The translations under genes and the position numbers were made by a program. A DNA stretch of 64,000 nt from Reticulitermes speratus. Taxonomy: Eukaryota; Arthropoda; Insecta; Blattodea; Rhinotermitidae. Positions 13,352 to 25,400 of the stretch are shown piece by piece. The DNA lies in assembly GCA_021186555.1 (NCBI GenBank), contig JAJKFL010000005.1, forward strand, positions 44,511,635 through 44,575,634, in the 5' to 3' direction. Each line of letters opens with the position of its first letter. Position 1 is the first letter of the stretch. Under the pieces are notes generated by a model, which made no database searches, was not told the origin of the DNA, and was given only the letters and a program-made list of their open reading frames with translations.

Positions 13352-14852
13352 AAGGATTATCCCAAAAGTAATGCATACTATGCATGCAGTCTCCACTCCA
13401 TTAGCATGCGCAGCTGATGTTTTGCTGGTTAATAGTCTGAACATTGCTCTTCTCATTGGTATGCTTGAAACGAAGTTGTGTTTATTTTCTGTGTAGAATC
13501 ATAGAAGTGGGTGATGAAATTGCTTCAGGTCAGATAACAATACTGGATCAAAGATCATTCATCAAAATTGAAACTTTATGTGGTTTACACCAACAGAAAT
13601 TTATGAATTGTTGCAAGAAGTGTGTGGTAACTCACAATTGTGTCATAGCACAATTTCATGTTGGTCCCGAAGGTTTGTCAAGGTCAGGAAATTATTGAAG
13701 ACCAGTAACACTCTGCTAGGCCGAGAACTCCTACAGACAACACATCGGCAGCCATTACTGCTACCCGTTTGGAGGAAGACATGTATGACCTGTGAAGAGA
13801 TAACTATGAAATCTGGAATACCAAACCGTCTGTTCACAGAGTTTTAACTGAGGTGTTAGAACAAAAGAAGGCCATGCCTGCTCCATGGCAACGCAAGACC
13901 TCATATTGCACAAACTCTGAAGACTGTTTTCACTGATTACAGGTGAGGAGCACTGCCTCATCCTGCTTATAGTCCTGATATGAGTCCTCCTGATTTTGAT
14001 GTCTTTCGAGAGCTGAAATAATAGCTGCCTGGCCAAGTATTTCAGTGTTCAGAAGCACTGAATGCAGCCATAACCCAATTTATCAGACAGCTTAACTCCC
14101 GTGCAGAGTTAAATGGTGTACAAAAATTACCAGAGTGTTGGGAAACTGTCATAAGGCGTGAAGGGGCTACATTGAAGGTTTTTAATGTAAGTTGTGTAAT
14201 AAAATGAAATATATTCACATTCCGACAAAATGTACAATTCAGTCACATTAATTGTGCAATTCCACTGTCCTACATGTTTCGAACCCTTAATTTGGGTTCA
14301 TCTTCAGGGACTCATTACACACCATTCACATCAACTGGTACAATTGTTTACATGAATTCTTTACAACTGTGTATGTACGTTGTACAAAACTAATAAAAAG
14401 TGAAAATTGTTTTATGTTGGTTAAAATGCTAAAAGTTGTATAAAAGATGAATAGTGTGTACTGTTCTCAACACCCAGCAGACAACCTTCTCCGATAAAAC
14501 AGGATATCAAATCAGCACAGACTATTCATCTTTTATACAACTTTTAGCATTTTAACCAATATAAAACAATTTTCACTTTTTATTAGTTTTGGACAACGTA
14601 CATACACAGATGTAAAGATTTCATGTAAACAATTGTACCAGTTGATGTGAATAGTGTGTAATGAGTCCCTGAAGATGAACCCAAATTAAGGGTTCAAAAC
14701 ATGTAGGACAGTGGAATTGCACAATTAATGTGACTTGAATTGTGCATTTTGTCGGACTGTGAATATAAAGTTAAAATGTACGGTATGAATAATATTAAAA
14801 ATAAAATATGTTCAAATTAAAAAATTCGTGCATTACTTTTGGGATACCCTTC
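13352..14852 (+). mobile_element. Dead mariner element with internal deletion and a nested insertion
   Basis: Terminal repeats match: AAGGATTATCCCAAAAGTAA at the left and the complement of AAGGGTATCCCAAAAGTAA at the right (about 14830-14850). Transposase remnants include an N-terminal helix-turn-helix region (TEIYELLQEVCGN, about 13590-13630), EEITMKSGIP (about 13793-13822), then HGNARPHIAQTL and YSPDMSPPDFDVF (about 13970-14005). In active mariners the HGNARPH site reads HDNARPH, so the second catalytic aspartate is lost here, and much of the middle of the protein is deleted. Stops and frameshifts are present. A palindrome is inserted near the 3' end. Confidence 0.88.
14213..14770. repeat. 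Foldback element 3, 250-bp arms, nested in the mariner
   Basis: Arms of roughly 14213-14468 and 14515-14770 are near-identical inverted copies separated by about 45 bp. They include TCCGACAAAATG at the outside, then CCTACATGTTTCGAACCC with TTCATCTTCAGGGACTC, and an inner TATACAACTTTTAGCATTTT. It interrupts the mariner 3' end, so it is younger than that element. Arm identity is high, which suggests relatively recent activity or ongoing arm correction. Confidence 0.87.
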
Positions 14853-15964
14853 ATACAATTTTCCAAAGATATGTGGTCCATTATGTTCACAGACACTGTT
14901 ATTTTAGATCTTCATTCAGTTGTTATGATGATAGATACTTGGTTCTATCATAATAATGTCACTGATGCAACTGTTTCATGTTCTGTCACAGTTTAAATTG
15001 GGTGTCTTGGTTTGCCATTGCTACGCCTTGTAATACCAGTTTCTGTACTGAGCAGGTTGCTGTGGCAGTTATATTGTACACTTGTATTCAGGAAGTAGTC
15101 ATTCCAAACATGTACCATGCCACAGACTGTCCTCACTAATGTTTCTCACGATGTGCATCAATATTTCTGGGTAAGTAGGTAGATAGATATGCCTAGAAAG
15201 AGACCATGCCTTTATCGGCATGCATAATCTTCCTGTTGTTTGATTGTAATTAAGCCATGTAGGTGATAATCGAAAATGAAACCCTTCTCTTCCTCCTCAT
15301 CTGTCTGTACCTGCACCTCCTGAGATCATTTCAGATCTTCCTGTTCAGTTACAGAACTATGTTTTTTCCCCTGTGTAACAATAAGCTTCTTTTTACCCTG
15401 TCCTGCCTGCAGTTCCATTGCTTTTGTAGGCAGTTTTTAGGCACGTTTGCAAAATTACAAAAAGCAACCATTAGCTTCATCATGTCCGTCCGTCCAACCA
15501 CATGCAACAACTTGGCTCCCACTGGTTGGATTTTCATGAAATTTGATATTTGAGAATTTTTCGAAAATCTGTCAAGAAAATTCAAGTTTCATTAAAATCT
15601 GACAATAATAATGGGTACTTTACATGAAGACCTATGTACATTTATGATAATATCTTGCTCAATTCTTTTCAGAATGAAAAGTGTTTCAGACAAATTTGCA
15701 GAGAAAATGAAAACACACATTTTATATTCAATAACTTTTTTCTGAAAGTCTTGCTGTTTATGAGATGTTGTGGAAAAATATGGTAGAGCCAGACAGGCCA
15801 CAAATGACAATATAATATACAGCGCATGCACTTTGCATGCTGGATAACTAAGGCTACAGACACACACTCAGAATATGTGATACTTACTGCTTTCCCACGG
15901 CAACAATGGTTTCGCGAATGCACCTCAATATTACATTTATACGGACATTGCTCGTCTTGTTAAT

Positions 15965-16110
15965 AATTAAAATTAACTAACTCCATGGAGCAGAATCATC
16001 CTTGAGAAGCTAACAGTTCCTCAGCTGGTCAAGAAATTCTCTGCATTTGATGCAACCCAAGGTTTATTACCATTTTCACAAGTGCCTACCACTTGTCCTT
16101 GTCCTGAGAC
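15965..16110 (+). repeat. Dispersed repeat (family L), 5' fragment
   Basis: Shares the block CATGGAGCAGAATCATCCTT / GAGAAGCTAACAGTTCCTCA with 20745-20800 (CTTGGAGCAGAGACTTTTGA / GAGAAGCTAATAGTTACTCA), then CAAGAAATTCTCTGCATTT. It lies in the intergenic region right of VPS50. Confidence 0.65.
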
Positions 16111-17844
16111 AGATTAATCCAGTCCATGCCTTCTTGTTCTATTACTTGGAGGCCATGTTGTTTTCTTTTTCTGTCTCCATAGATTAACACCATTTCTACA
16201 GCCAAACTCTATGCCATATAGTGAGTTCTTCTGTGTATTCAGTACTGTGATGTTACCTTCTTTGCTGAGACTCTGTAAGTGCTCTGCAGTGTCCATGGAA
16301 ATATACCAGATCTTCTGGTCATTAGGAAGATACTTTGCCATGTGTCCAGCTCCATGAGCAGGGAAATCTGTTGCCTGTACTGGATACTTGGTTATACAGA
16401 CCTGCCTGGTATAATGGTGTCTCCATTGCAGCTGCTAAAGAGGCTACTCTGCTTGGATATTTGACATGAGGACAAGGCTAGGCAGTGGGCTGAGGTGTGT
16501 ACAGCCCATCAGGTATGGTTATCACTTTTTATCACCTTGTGTACAGCTTTTCAGTGTACCTTCTATCTCCCTCCCTTCCCAGTGAGTGATATGCCTTAAT
16601 TTTACCCTGTTGTATGTATTAGTTTAAAGCTATAATTTTATAGAGGCACAGGTAGCTATAGATACTGATGTGCCTCTAAACCTACATACACATGTGAGTG
16701 TGCATGTGTGCCTTTGCATATGTGCACACCCACACGCGTGTGCATGCGCAAGGACTGCAGAGGGGTAACGGTGAATTGTAAACTGATATGGATTATGAAA
16801 TAACAGATAGTGTAATAGAGATTTAGAATGCACGATTTATTGTGTGTGCGAGGAGATGAGACTTCCATGTACATCAGGTGGCAATGGCAAGTGTATATGA
16901 CCGGCCGAAGAAATTTCCATGTTGGCATGCTTGATATTACTGCGAATAGAGTCAAGTAGGTTTTGACACCCAGGAGTCTTTAAAAGGCATCTCATACAAA
17001 ACATAACTTGAAAGCTTTTACGTTGTTAACACTCTGAAACATTTGTCAGAAAGTTGAAGATTTGTGTTATGTATTTACAATGTTTTACTGCCTTGCCCAG
17101 CACAGATACTTGTGGATTGGGACCTCTATCAGCAGTAATTGGTTGGTTATTCACTTATTTAATGGAGCCGTATCAACTGCTATTATGTTGAAGGTGGTTA
17201 AAGATGATCATGATTTGTGATACAGAAAGGATGCAAGATGAAGTTGATGTGATGTATTTTTTAGTACTTTTCTCATGCTTTATAAGGGGACTGGGGAAAA
17301 TCACATTCAACCTTAAGAGTTGACGGTTGGTACCTCTTAAATATGAATATAAGAAATTACCATCATTCGAGTCTCTGTATTCTGTTAGCACTGAAAGTAA
17401 TTTGCAACTCTGATTGATCAGTATGATCTGGTAATTTCATTCTGTTTACACATAGACGCCTGCTGTATATTTACAGATGTATTCAAAAGCCTGAGACATT
17501 CACTATGTGGACCTGCCCTCCAACTTGATGTAAATACTGTGTTCATATGTACATACACAAAAGACAGGAATAAAGCTGTTTGTTACAATATGGATAGTTT
17601 CATATTTTTTTAATTGCCTATTTATGTGTCTGTTACATTGGTAGCAATTAAATGATTATGAACATATTAATTTTCTTGTGTTAGGTGAAAATTCATATGT
17701 GTGATTATAAGAACATGTTGCTTTATCACTTATTGCTAACAAGCAACAAGGTGAAAGCTCGGCTTGAACTGTCAGTGATTGCATATTATTTGCTGTTATT
17801 AAAAAGTTATTACTCTATCTTCGTGATTGTAATGCAAGTTGGTG

Positions 17845-18155
17845 AGCCAGAATAGCATAGTCAGTATAGTGACTTGGCTGTGGGCTGGGTGATCAGCAGT
17901 TTGAATTCTGGCAGGGGCAAGAAATTTTCTCTTTTCCAAAATGTCCAGACTAGATCTAGGGCCCACATATTCTCCCATTCAATGGGTACCAGGAGTAAAG
18001 CAGCCAGGGGTTGAGGCTGACTGTTAACCTCTGTCTAGTGCTGCAGTTAAGATTTAGTGGAGCTATACCTCCACTCCCCTGATATGCCTTCGTGGCGTAT
18101 GCAGGGACAACTTTACATCAGTTTCCCTCCAAGTACCTCCCAACAAATTGATTGA
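17845..18155 (+). repeat. tRNA-derived SINE (family B), plus strand
   Basis: The head has a tRNA-like region with a B-box-like TTTGAATTCTGGC, then AAATTTTCTC, TCCAGACTAG, a CATTCAATGGGTACC block, GAGGCTGACTGTTAACCTC and the tail CTTCGTGGCGTATGCAGGGAC. The same order of blocks recurs at 23130, 28920, 41105, 57640, 60490 and 63110. Confidence 0.85.
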
Positions 18156-18761
18156 TTGTTTATGGTGAAGATTATGAGATATGACACTGTACAATTTGGT
18201 AGATAGGTACACGTTTCATAGGAGTATACTGCCACCCCCTTTTGGGTAGAAGAGTGAGCTTAGTTGAGAAAATTTGTATGTTATCGAAGGAATGGAGCAC
18301 CTGGACTGGACCTGTTGGAATTCTGACTGTGAACTATTTGCATATGTTAAAATTGAACATAATAACCATCAGAAACTTTGGCTGTTTGGTTAGATGAGAA
18401 CTAATTAATATTTGTAGTTAGGCTTGTGACATTTGATAGGTGGTAGCACACAGACATTACCGTAGGTGTGACAGGAAACATGTTTCTTGGTGTTGAAAAA
18501 TCTCAGTGTTGAGGTTATGTTTAGAACCTTTGGAATGTTAGTAGCATGTTTAAAAAAAAAATAACAGCTGTGGTCAGAAACTCCTGCTTTGCAAGGGACT
18601 GGCTCTCCTGCCTTGAGGTTTCTTTAACTTTCCCTCAGTCCCTCCTTACTAGCACCCTAAAATAGGCTATGACCAAATTTGTGTCCTGTACTTACTGATA
18701 ATTTTCAGATTATTTCTTGTTATGAGATTTATGGTTCTTACAACAATGAGCACTAAGATAT

Positions 18762-18922
18762 GCTTTTCTGGAGTGCAACTCTGTATAGTCTGGTAGGTGG
18801 GTTTCAACATTTTAGAGGAACATGCTGCCTCCATCTTTAGTATCTCTCCTAACTTGAAGATGGAGGCAACAGGTTCTTCTGAACCAAACTGCATTTTCTC
18901 ATATCCCAGAGGACCACAAACA
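18762..18922. repeat. P1-type palindromic MITE copy
   Basis: Left side GTAGGTGGGTTTCAACATTT with GAGGAACATGCTGCCTCC. The right arm is GATGGAGGCAACAGG, closing with ATCCCAGAGGACCACAAA near 18920. The two halves pair as an imperfect hairpin. Confidence 0.7.
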
Positions 18923-18934
18923 TAGGTAAGAAGG

Positions 18935-19130
18935 TAAATGTAAAGGTTTCCTTGTCCACGCCAGTGGTCAGCATCACACTTCCCTTTGAATAAAAGTCTG
19001 GGTGGGCCCCAGAGCTGGTGTGGATGTTTTGAAGAAGCGAAAAATCTCTTGGCCCTATTGGGATTTGAACTCCAGATCGTCCAGCCTGTAGCCTAGTCGT
19101 TTTTACTGGCTACACTACCCCAGCTCCACA
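18935..19130 (-). repeat. SINE family B, minus strand, partial
   Basis: Read on the minus strand it starts with a tRNA-like head (GGATTTGAACTCC complement region at 19061-19080) and carries the family-B body (TGGGTGGGCCCCAGAGC). It lies just downstream of the NWD stop codon and could be part of its 3' UTR. Confidence 0.75.
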
Positions 19131-19251
19131 ATCATTATTATTTCTCATTTGTTGCTGCATGGCCAAAGATGTTGACAGTGCCATTGTAAAAACACGACAA
19201 ACCTAAAGGTATGGCCACTTACAATTATGGTGCCATGTGTTGTCATTGCAG

Positions 19252-19443
19252 TTATGAGTCTTCTTCATTAATGTCATCTCTGTTGTTATCCTGTGGGGCT
19301 ATGTCCGCAGTTTCAGGCTGTGCCTCTTTGTTTTTATCATCATCTGCATTGTCATTGTTGTTGAACTGTGTGGACAGGTTTGCTATTGATGCTGCAGCTT
19401 TGAAGAGGGTCTGTGCCTTTTGTTTTTCTATTTTCTTCTTCCA
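19252..19443 (-). other. NWD2: NWD exon 29: charged C-terminal tail and stop
   Basis: Follows the acceptor CTCTTGCAG at 19444-19452. It opens with a basic helix [20 protein letters not shown] and runs into an asparagine- and aspartate-rich, likely disordered tail ending INEEDS, then TAA at 19254-19252. It joins in phase to exon 28 (LPSRDEE). Confidence 0.88.
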
Positions 19444-22400
19444 CTGCAAGAGCATTGTTATAGGGTCAAGGTGAAGAACTGTACACGAAACAAGTGACCC
19501 ATCCCCATATAACTGACTGTACAGTATTTCCAAAATAATTTTGCTTTAGAACATACTGGTTTGCAACATAAGTGTACATCTAAATATAAAACAACATTTC
19601 TCCAGAGTAACTTGGGAATTGCTATCGTTGTATACATACATTTCTCTTAACCCTGTGAAATCTTAAGTTTATGAAAATAATATTTAAAAATCAGTTCCTG
19701 TATCAGACAGTAGAGTATCTCCATTACAAAAACTAACCAGTTAATGCTGTTCAGTGGAATAATTGCTGTTTACTGCAAAAATCATACAACACACACAAAT
19801 ACACTCTGTGGCAAAAACAGAGTTTTTTAGTTTTGAAGTAATTTGTACTGCTGTGTGCTAGAGGGTTATTAAATAATACTGACAAACAGCTTCCATTATG
19901 TGTTTTTTGTAGTAAACCTCAATCATTTTACTTGCTCTCAAGTCATAGAGGCATCAAGAGAGCCTGCACTAAAGTACTGTGTGCAAATTTCTGAAATATG
20001 GCTGTCAATACAGACTCTTTTGAAGACCAGAGCTACCAGGTCTCTGTATGTCAACTGGAAGACATGCGAGAGGGAAATACGGGAATGTAAGGAAGGAAAT
20101 TGAAGGAAAGTGACTGAAATGATTGTGAAGACCATGAAAACAGGAATATCCCTATAAGGAGAAAGACTAACCAAGCCAAAGAATGTTTCATGCAGACATT
20201 TCTTAATTAAATATTTCACCCTGTGTATTACAAGTTGCCCTTTATGTCTGATGATTTTAATGCTGCTGTCATTACTGTGAACAATGAATGGATGTCGCAT
20301 ACCTCTTCATCCCGAGAGGGTAAGGTTGCCAAATACTCCTTCATTTCTGGTTTGGCCGGGTCTGCGATGGCAAGTACAGACAGGCAGCCATCCACTGTTC
20401 CCAACACAATGTTCTTACCATCTTCTGTGCTTTCAATAGCACTTAGTTCCGCCTGCATGCGGAAGTTGGCAATCATTTTTGCGTCTGAGGTCCTGCAGAT
20501 GCAGCAGACAACTTCATGATCATCACATAGTACAGAAGAAGCATCAACAGGAATTTTTCCTACATATTCTATGGCTTTTAAAATCTGAGGAACAAAAAGA
20601 AACAAGGGCATAACTGCCCAAAGTTGGGAGATGTTTGGTAGTAGTAACAAGTCCACAAAGACCTGCCTTCCTACCCCTCACTTGGTCTCAGACCATGTAT
20701 GCTGTAAACCACATTGTGATGTTGTTACGTTTACAGACTGACTCCTTGGAGCAGAGACTTTTGAGAAGCTAATAGTTACTCAGCTAATCAAGAAATTCCC
20801 CACATTTTATGAAACTCAACAGCGCATTCTCATGTTCATAAAGAGTCCCCCACCCATTCCTTGTCTGAGCCACTTAAATCCAGACCACACCCTCACACAA
20901 TATTTCTTTATAATCTGTTTTACTTTTATACTGTCTGCACATGGGTCTTTCACGTGATCTCTTTCCTGAGATTTTCCAACCAAAACTTTGAGTACTTTGT
21001 GCCACATGTATCACCCATCTTACTTTCCTTAATTCAATCACCCTTACAGTATTTGGTGAAGAGTATGAATTATGAAACTCGTCAAATTTTCTCCACCCTT
21101 CTCTCACTTCCTCCCTCTGTGTTCAAAATATTATCCTCATCACTGATTTGAGCCTGGCTGTTCCCAAGCAGGAGTGCTGCCCCATCAACTACAGTGTTTC
21201 GTGCATTAGTGTCTCTGGGACTAGCAGTACATGCCTGAATACTCGTAGTGTCTTCTTGCCACTGTGGTAGTACAGCACATACTCGTCTGTCTGGTTGAAC
21301 ATGCAGATCACTGTGAACACACCTTCTGCAACCTTGGGGATGAACGTCTTCACCGTGTGGCCCGCGCTTCAGTTCCAGGAGCTCCAATCCGCCCCTGCAC
21401 AGTGACAGTAGCAGTTTTGTACTTTTTATTGATAATAAATTGAGATCTTTGCTCTTCTGGGATGTTATGCTGCATAGATTAGTAGTTACCGGCGTTTCGG
21501 GACAACCTGTTGGTCCCATCTTCGAGGGTCAAGCAGTCGTTTTGGACTGCTTAACATCCAAGAAGAGCAAATATCTCATTTGCATTGCGGTGGAAGCCTG
21601 AAATTACACATAGTAACAATTTATTTCATTTATCTGGGACATCATTTGTACATTCAAAGGATATATGGAATTGCCTGAATGTATTGTATGCATTATGGAA
21701 AAGAAATATACAACAAGCAAGTATACATCAAGGTAAGAAACCATTTGACAGACATAAATATAGACGGGCAATTAATATTAAATTGGATCTTTGAGACCTA
21801 GATTGTGAATACGAGATTTTGATTTGTATGGTAGTATTGATTCATGTTGTGGTCTTCTGGGTTGTTATACAATGTAGTCTGGTACTTGGGTACCAGAGGA
21901 ACGTACTGTTGCCATCATCGGGACTGGAGATGGAAACTTGGTACCCAGCTACCAGACCATCCATTATCATAACCCAGAGGACCACAATATGAAGGATGTA
22001 TGAGGGTTTGTCAGGAAATAAATTTACATGACATGTAATTTTGTAACTAAAGGACCTATATTGATTGTGATTATATCAGGATAATTTATCACTGGGCAAT
22101 TATTGTATGTTTCCAGCACCGGAAAAAATCTTGGAGGCCACATATTCAAAGGTGATTGCAAGGTGGAAACAGTTGTGGTATGATGACTGATAACACAAGA
22201 CATGGATTTTTGTTAAGAGGGAATAGGAATGCTCATCCCATAACATGAGAAATACCTCAAGGAAAAGTAGTGGGAGAGTAAAAGAAATCTGAACTATTCT
22301 TTTAATGGTAAAAAATGAAGAATTCAACATATATGTATTATGAGGAAGGCAAGATCTTTATGTGATGCAGTCAAGTATTGACCGTCGCACGGAAGTTTTA

Positions 22401-25400
22401 AGTTGGTCACTTAGTAGCTTAGTTGTTGCCAGTTATGTCAAAATTATGAATACTCTACACCATATTTTCATTTATTATTATTATTACCAAGACATTCAAG
22501 AATTTTCATTTAAAAAGCACATTGGCTCACATTATCATCTGGCAGTGAACCATTGGCCATAAGGATGACTGAGGCATAATGTTATTTCAGGTTGCATTAC
22601 AGTAGTTAATGCTGAATCGGGCCTCACCTTGAGGGAGCGTACAGGCCATAGCGACCGTCCTTTGTGCAGCCACTGTTCCACTTAGGAACAGTTCTCACAA
22701 TGTGCTTCTTGCGAATATCCAAGATGATGCCCTTGTCAGGATCAATTGCAGCCACCAGATGGCCCTTGTGTGGCATAGCAATCAGCATCCCGATGTCCTG
22801 TGGTTTCACACACACACACACACTCTGTGAGTTCTGGGGTTCCTGTGATGATGACTGCAATGAATACTGTCTCTTGGGATGTCAGATTTACTGATGTTTC
22901 ATAGAAATGTGCAGGTTTTTCTGAAATGTCAGTAATATCTACCATAGTATTCGTGTCACACCCCAGAAGATAGTGTTCTTCGTACAGTCTTGTTCATGTT
23001 CAGGTTATGTTGTTCCTGTCATACTTATTACAGTGCTACCACCACCACTACTGCCACCAGGACTACTACAACTTAATTATAATGATATTTCCAATGCCAC
23101 AGCCTTTGCTACTGGCAATGCTGCTGTTATAGTGTAGTCGGTGCAGTAACTAGGCTATGGGCTTTGACGATCTGGTGTTAACTCCCAGCTAGCGTAAGAG
23201 AATTTTCTCCTCTCTAAAACATCCACACCAGACATGATGCCTACCCAGCCTTCTATTCAGTGGGTGCTGAGGGTTTTTTCCCCAGGTTAAAGCAGTCAGG
23301 GCATGAGGCTGACTATTTGCCTCCATCTAGTGCTGAGGTTAAGAATGAGTGGAGCTGCACTTCTACTCCCTCTCCATGCATTCATGGTGTGCACGGGGAT
23401 CGCTTTTTCTGAATTAAAATTTAAATATGTGACTGCTGATCCTCACATTGGCTGCATTACTTGTGGAAGGTTAAAGAAAGAGTAGAACTATACCTCTACT
23501 CCCCCTCTGGGTCTTCATGGCCTGTTCTAGGGTGAACTTTACCTTTACCTTTTAGAGTCCCTCATACCCATTCAGTAAGAGGCTGGGTAGGAACCATGTA
23601 CACAGATACAAGTGGATTGTTATCTAGTAAGATAATTAACAGCTGATGGCTGCATGTCTTTTTTCCCAACAATTTGTCAGTACGACTGCAACCAAAACTG
23701 TAGTGTGATTGTACCTTACTGGCAGATTGCTTCAGTGGAATCTTGTTCAAGAGAGAGCCTGTCCGAGCATGGAACACAAAGATGGCATCACGACTCCCTT
23801 TATCAGCTCCAATCACCACGATACTCATTCCATCAGATGTCACCACACCTGATTTAAAAGGTGTGCCGGCCATACACCTCACAGGATACTCTGCTGTGTA
23901 AAGGCACGCCCCCTCTGCAGACAATTCATGAAGTTGGGATTATATTGGGAGCATACCAACCAAATTAAATACACTCAACAATTTTTAGTGTCGACCCAAG
24001 GGTCAAATTTTATCAAAACCCTTCAAGTAGTTTCAGGTGTGAAATACATGGGTGGATGAAGAGACATGACCTTCCCAGTTTACATTGATTTTTGTGCAAA
24101 GAACTCATAAGGTCTAATCTGAAGCCAACTTGACACCAATTGTGGTAACAGCATTTCCTCCATAACGTGCATTGCTTATAATGCTGCAACTTGGTCTGTA
24201 GAGTCTTATTTGTTAGGCTGTATGAAGAATTGTTGCAGTAGCTTACCTGGTATGGTGCGAGTGACAATAGTAGCATTGATGCGTGTGAGATCAGCTCCGT
24301 TGTCAGGTCGCCTCGAGATGGCCATAAAACGCTGTCCATCGTCCAGCAGGGTGATTTGTTTTACTCCTGGCTGCTCCTCCTTGAATAGAACCTGTTCTGT
24401 GAGACGGTTCCAGATGAGGATGTTGCCAGACTCGGCTGACACAATGTACCTGACCATGCAACAGAAAGTGCTTCAGCAAGAAGCCAGGGCCATAACATGA
24501 AAATTCCAGCATGTTTGCTCATTTTTGTTTAATCATTTTCAAAACTGTGGGTGTTGCAAAAAATGAATATAAAATGCATTTTACTATTCTTTAAAACTTT
24601 TTTGAATTTTTTTTCTTTTATAAATGTTTAGAGTTATGATTGAGATGTGACAAAGAAAAATGCATGATGTCCATATGTGAAGCATCCATTATTGTAGTCT
24701 GATTTCAACTGCTACCAAAATATATAAACGAAATTATAGTAAACTGTCCTTTATTGAATTTCATGAAAATCCATTCAGCAGTTCCTGAGATCACACATCT
24801 GGGCAGATGGACATGGCACAGCTCTTAGAAGCTTTTTGCAATTTTTTGTTATAAGCATGCCAAAAGTGCTTATAAAATATTGTTCAGAAAATTTAAGTAA
24901 GATAGCTTTTGAAGGAACTAAGCATAGACAGGAAGACAACATTAAATGAGGATCTTACAGAATCAGGTTTTGAGAATGTGAATTTAATTGAGTTACTGGG
25001 TCCAGTGACATGTTTTGTGATAAAGGTGAAATATATTTTTAGGTCATGTCACAGTTGAATATGAACTTATGATGAAAGACCTTGTACTGTGGAATACAGT
25101 GTGGTGATGAAGTACCACTCACTTGCTGTCTGCAGTAATGGCAGCATGTGTCACGATGGCTCCCAAGGGGCTGTCTGCCAGCCGTGCAATGAGGCGGCCA
25201 ATCTGCATGTCCCAGACACCCACACAGCCTCGTGTCACTGTGATAGCCAGGCCAGCTAACTGGCACAGGCTGATGGAATCAATCTGCAGTTCGTGACGGT
25301 CAATCACATGCACCTGCTCAAATATGTTGTTGATGTTCCACACCTTGACTGTACGGTCAATTGATGAGGTGATCACCTGCACCAAAATACAGCCTTGGAT

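Larger units (their letters stand above)
12825..19251. other. Intergenic region between VPS50 and the NWD gene
   Basis: The two genes converge here. No conserved coding exon was recognised. The region holds a dead mariner, a nested palindrome, two family-B SINEs and P1 repeats. Most open frames are short and lack codon-use or homology support. No clear AATAAA polyadenylation signal was found close to either stop codon. Confidence 0.6.

Noticed and set aside
16114-16341. 75-codon minus-strand frame (YLPNDQKIWYISMD)
   Set aside because: No recognised family and no splice sites in support; it adjoins a dispersed repeat and may belong to it.
16680-16745. Alternating CA/TG tract as a regulatory Z-DNA element
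   Set aside because: The tract is short and imperfect, and nothing nearby suggests a promoter or gene start.
20228-20656. 142-codon minus-strand frame with an alternative acceptor at about 20588
   Set aside because: Only the part from RTSDAKM on is conserved. Using the CCTCAG at 20588 after the AG donor would run A-TTT-TAA, an immediate stop, whereas the CTGCAG at 20493 keeps the phase.
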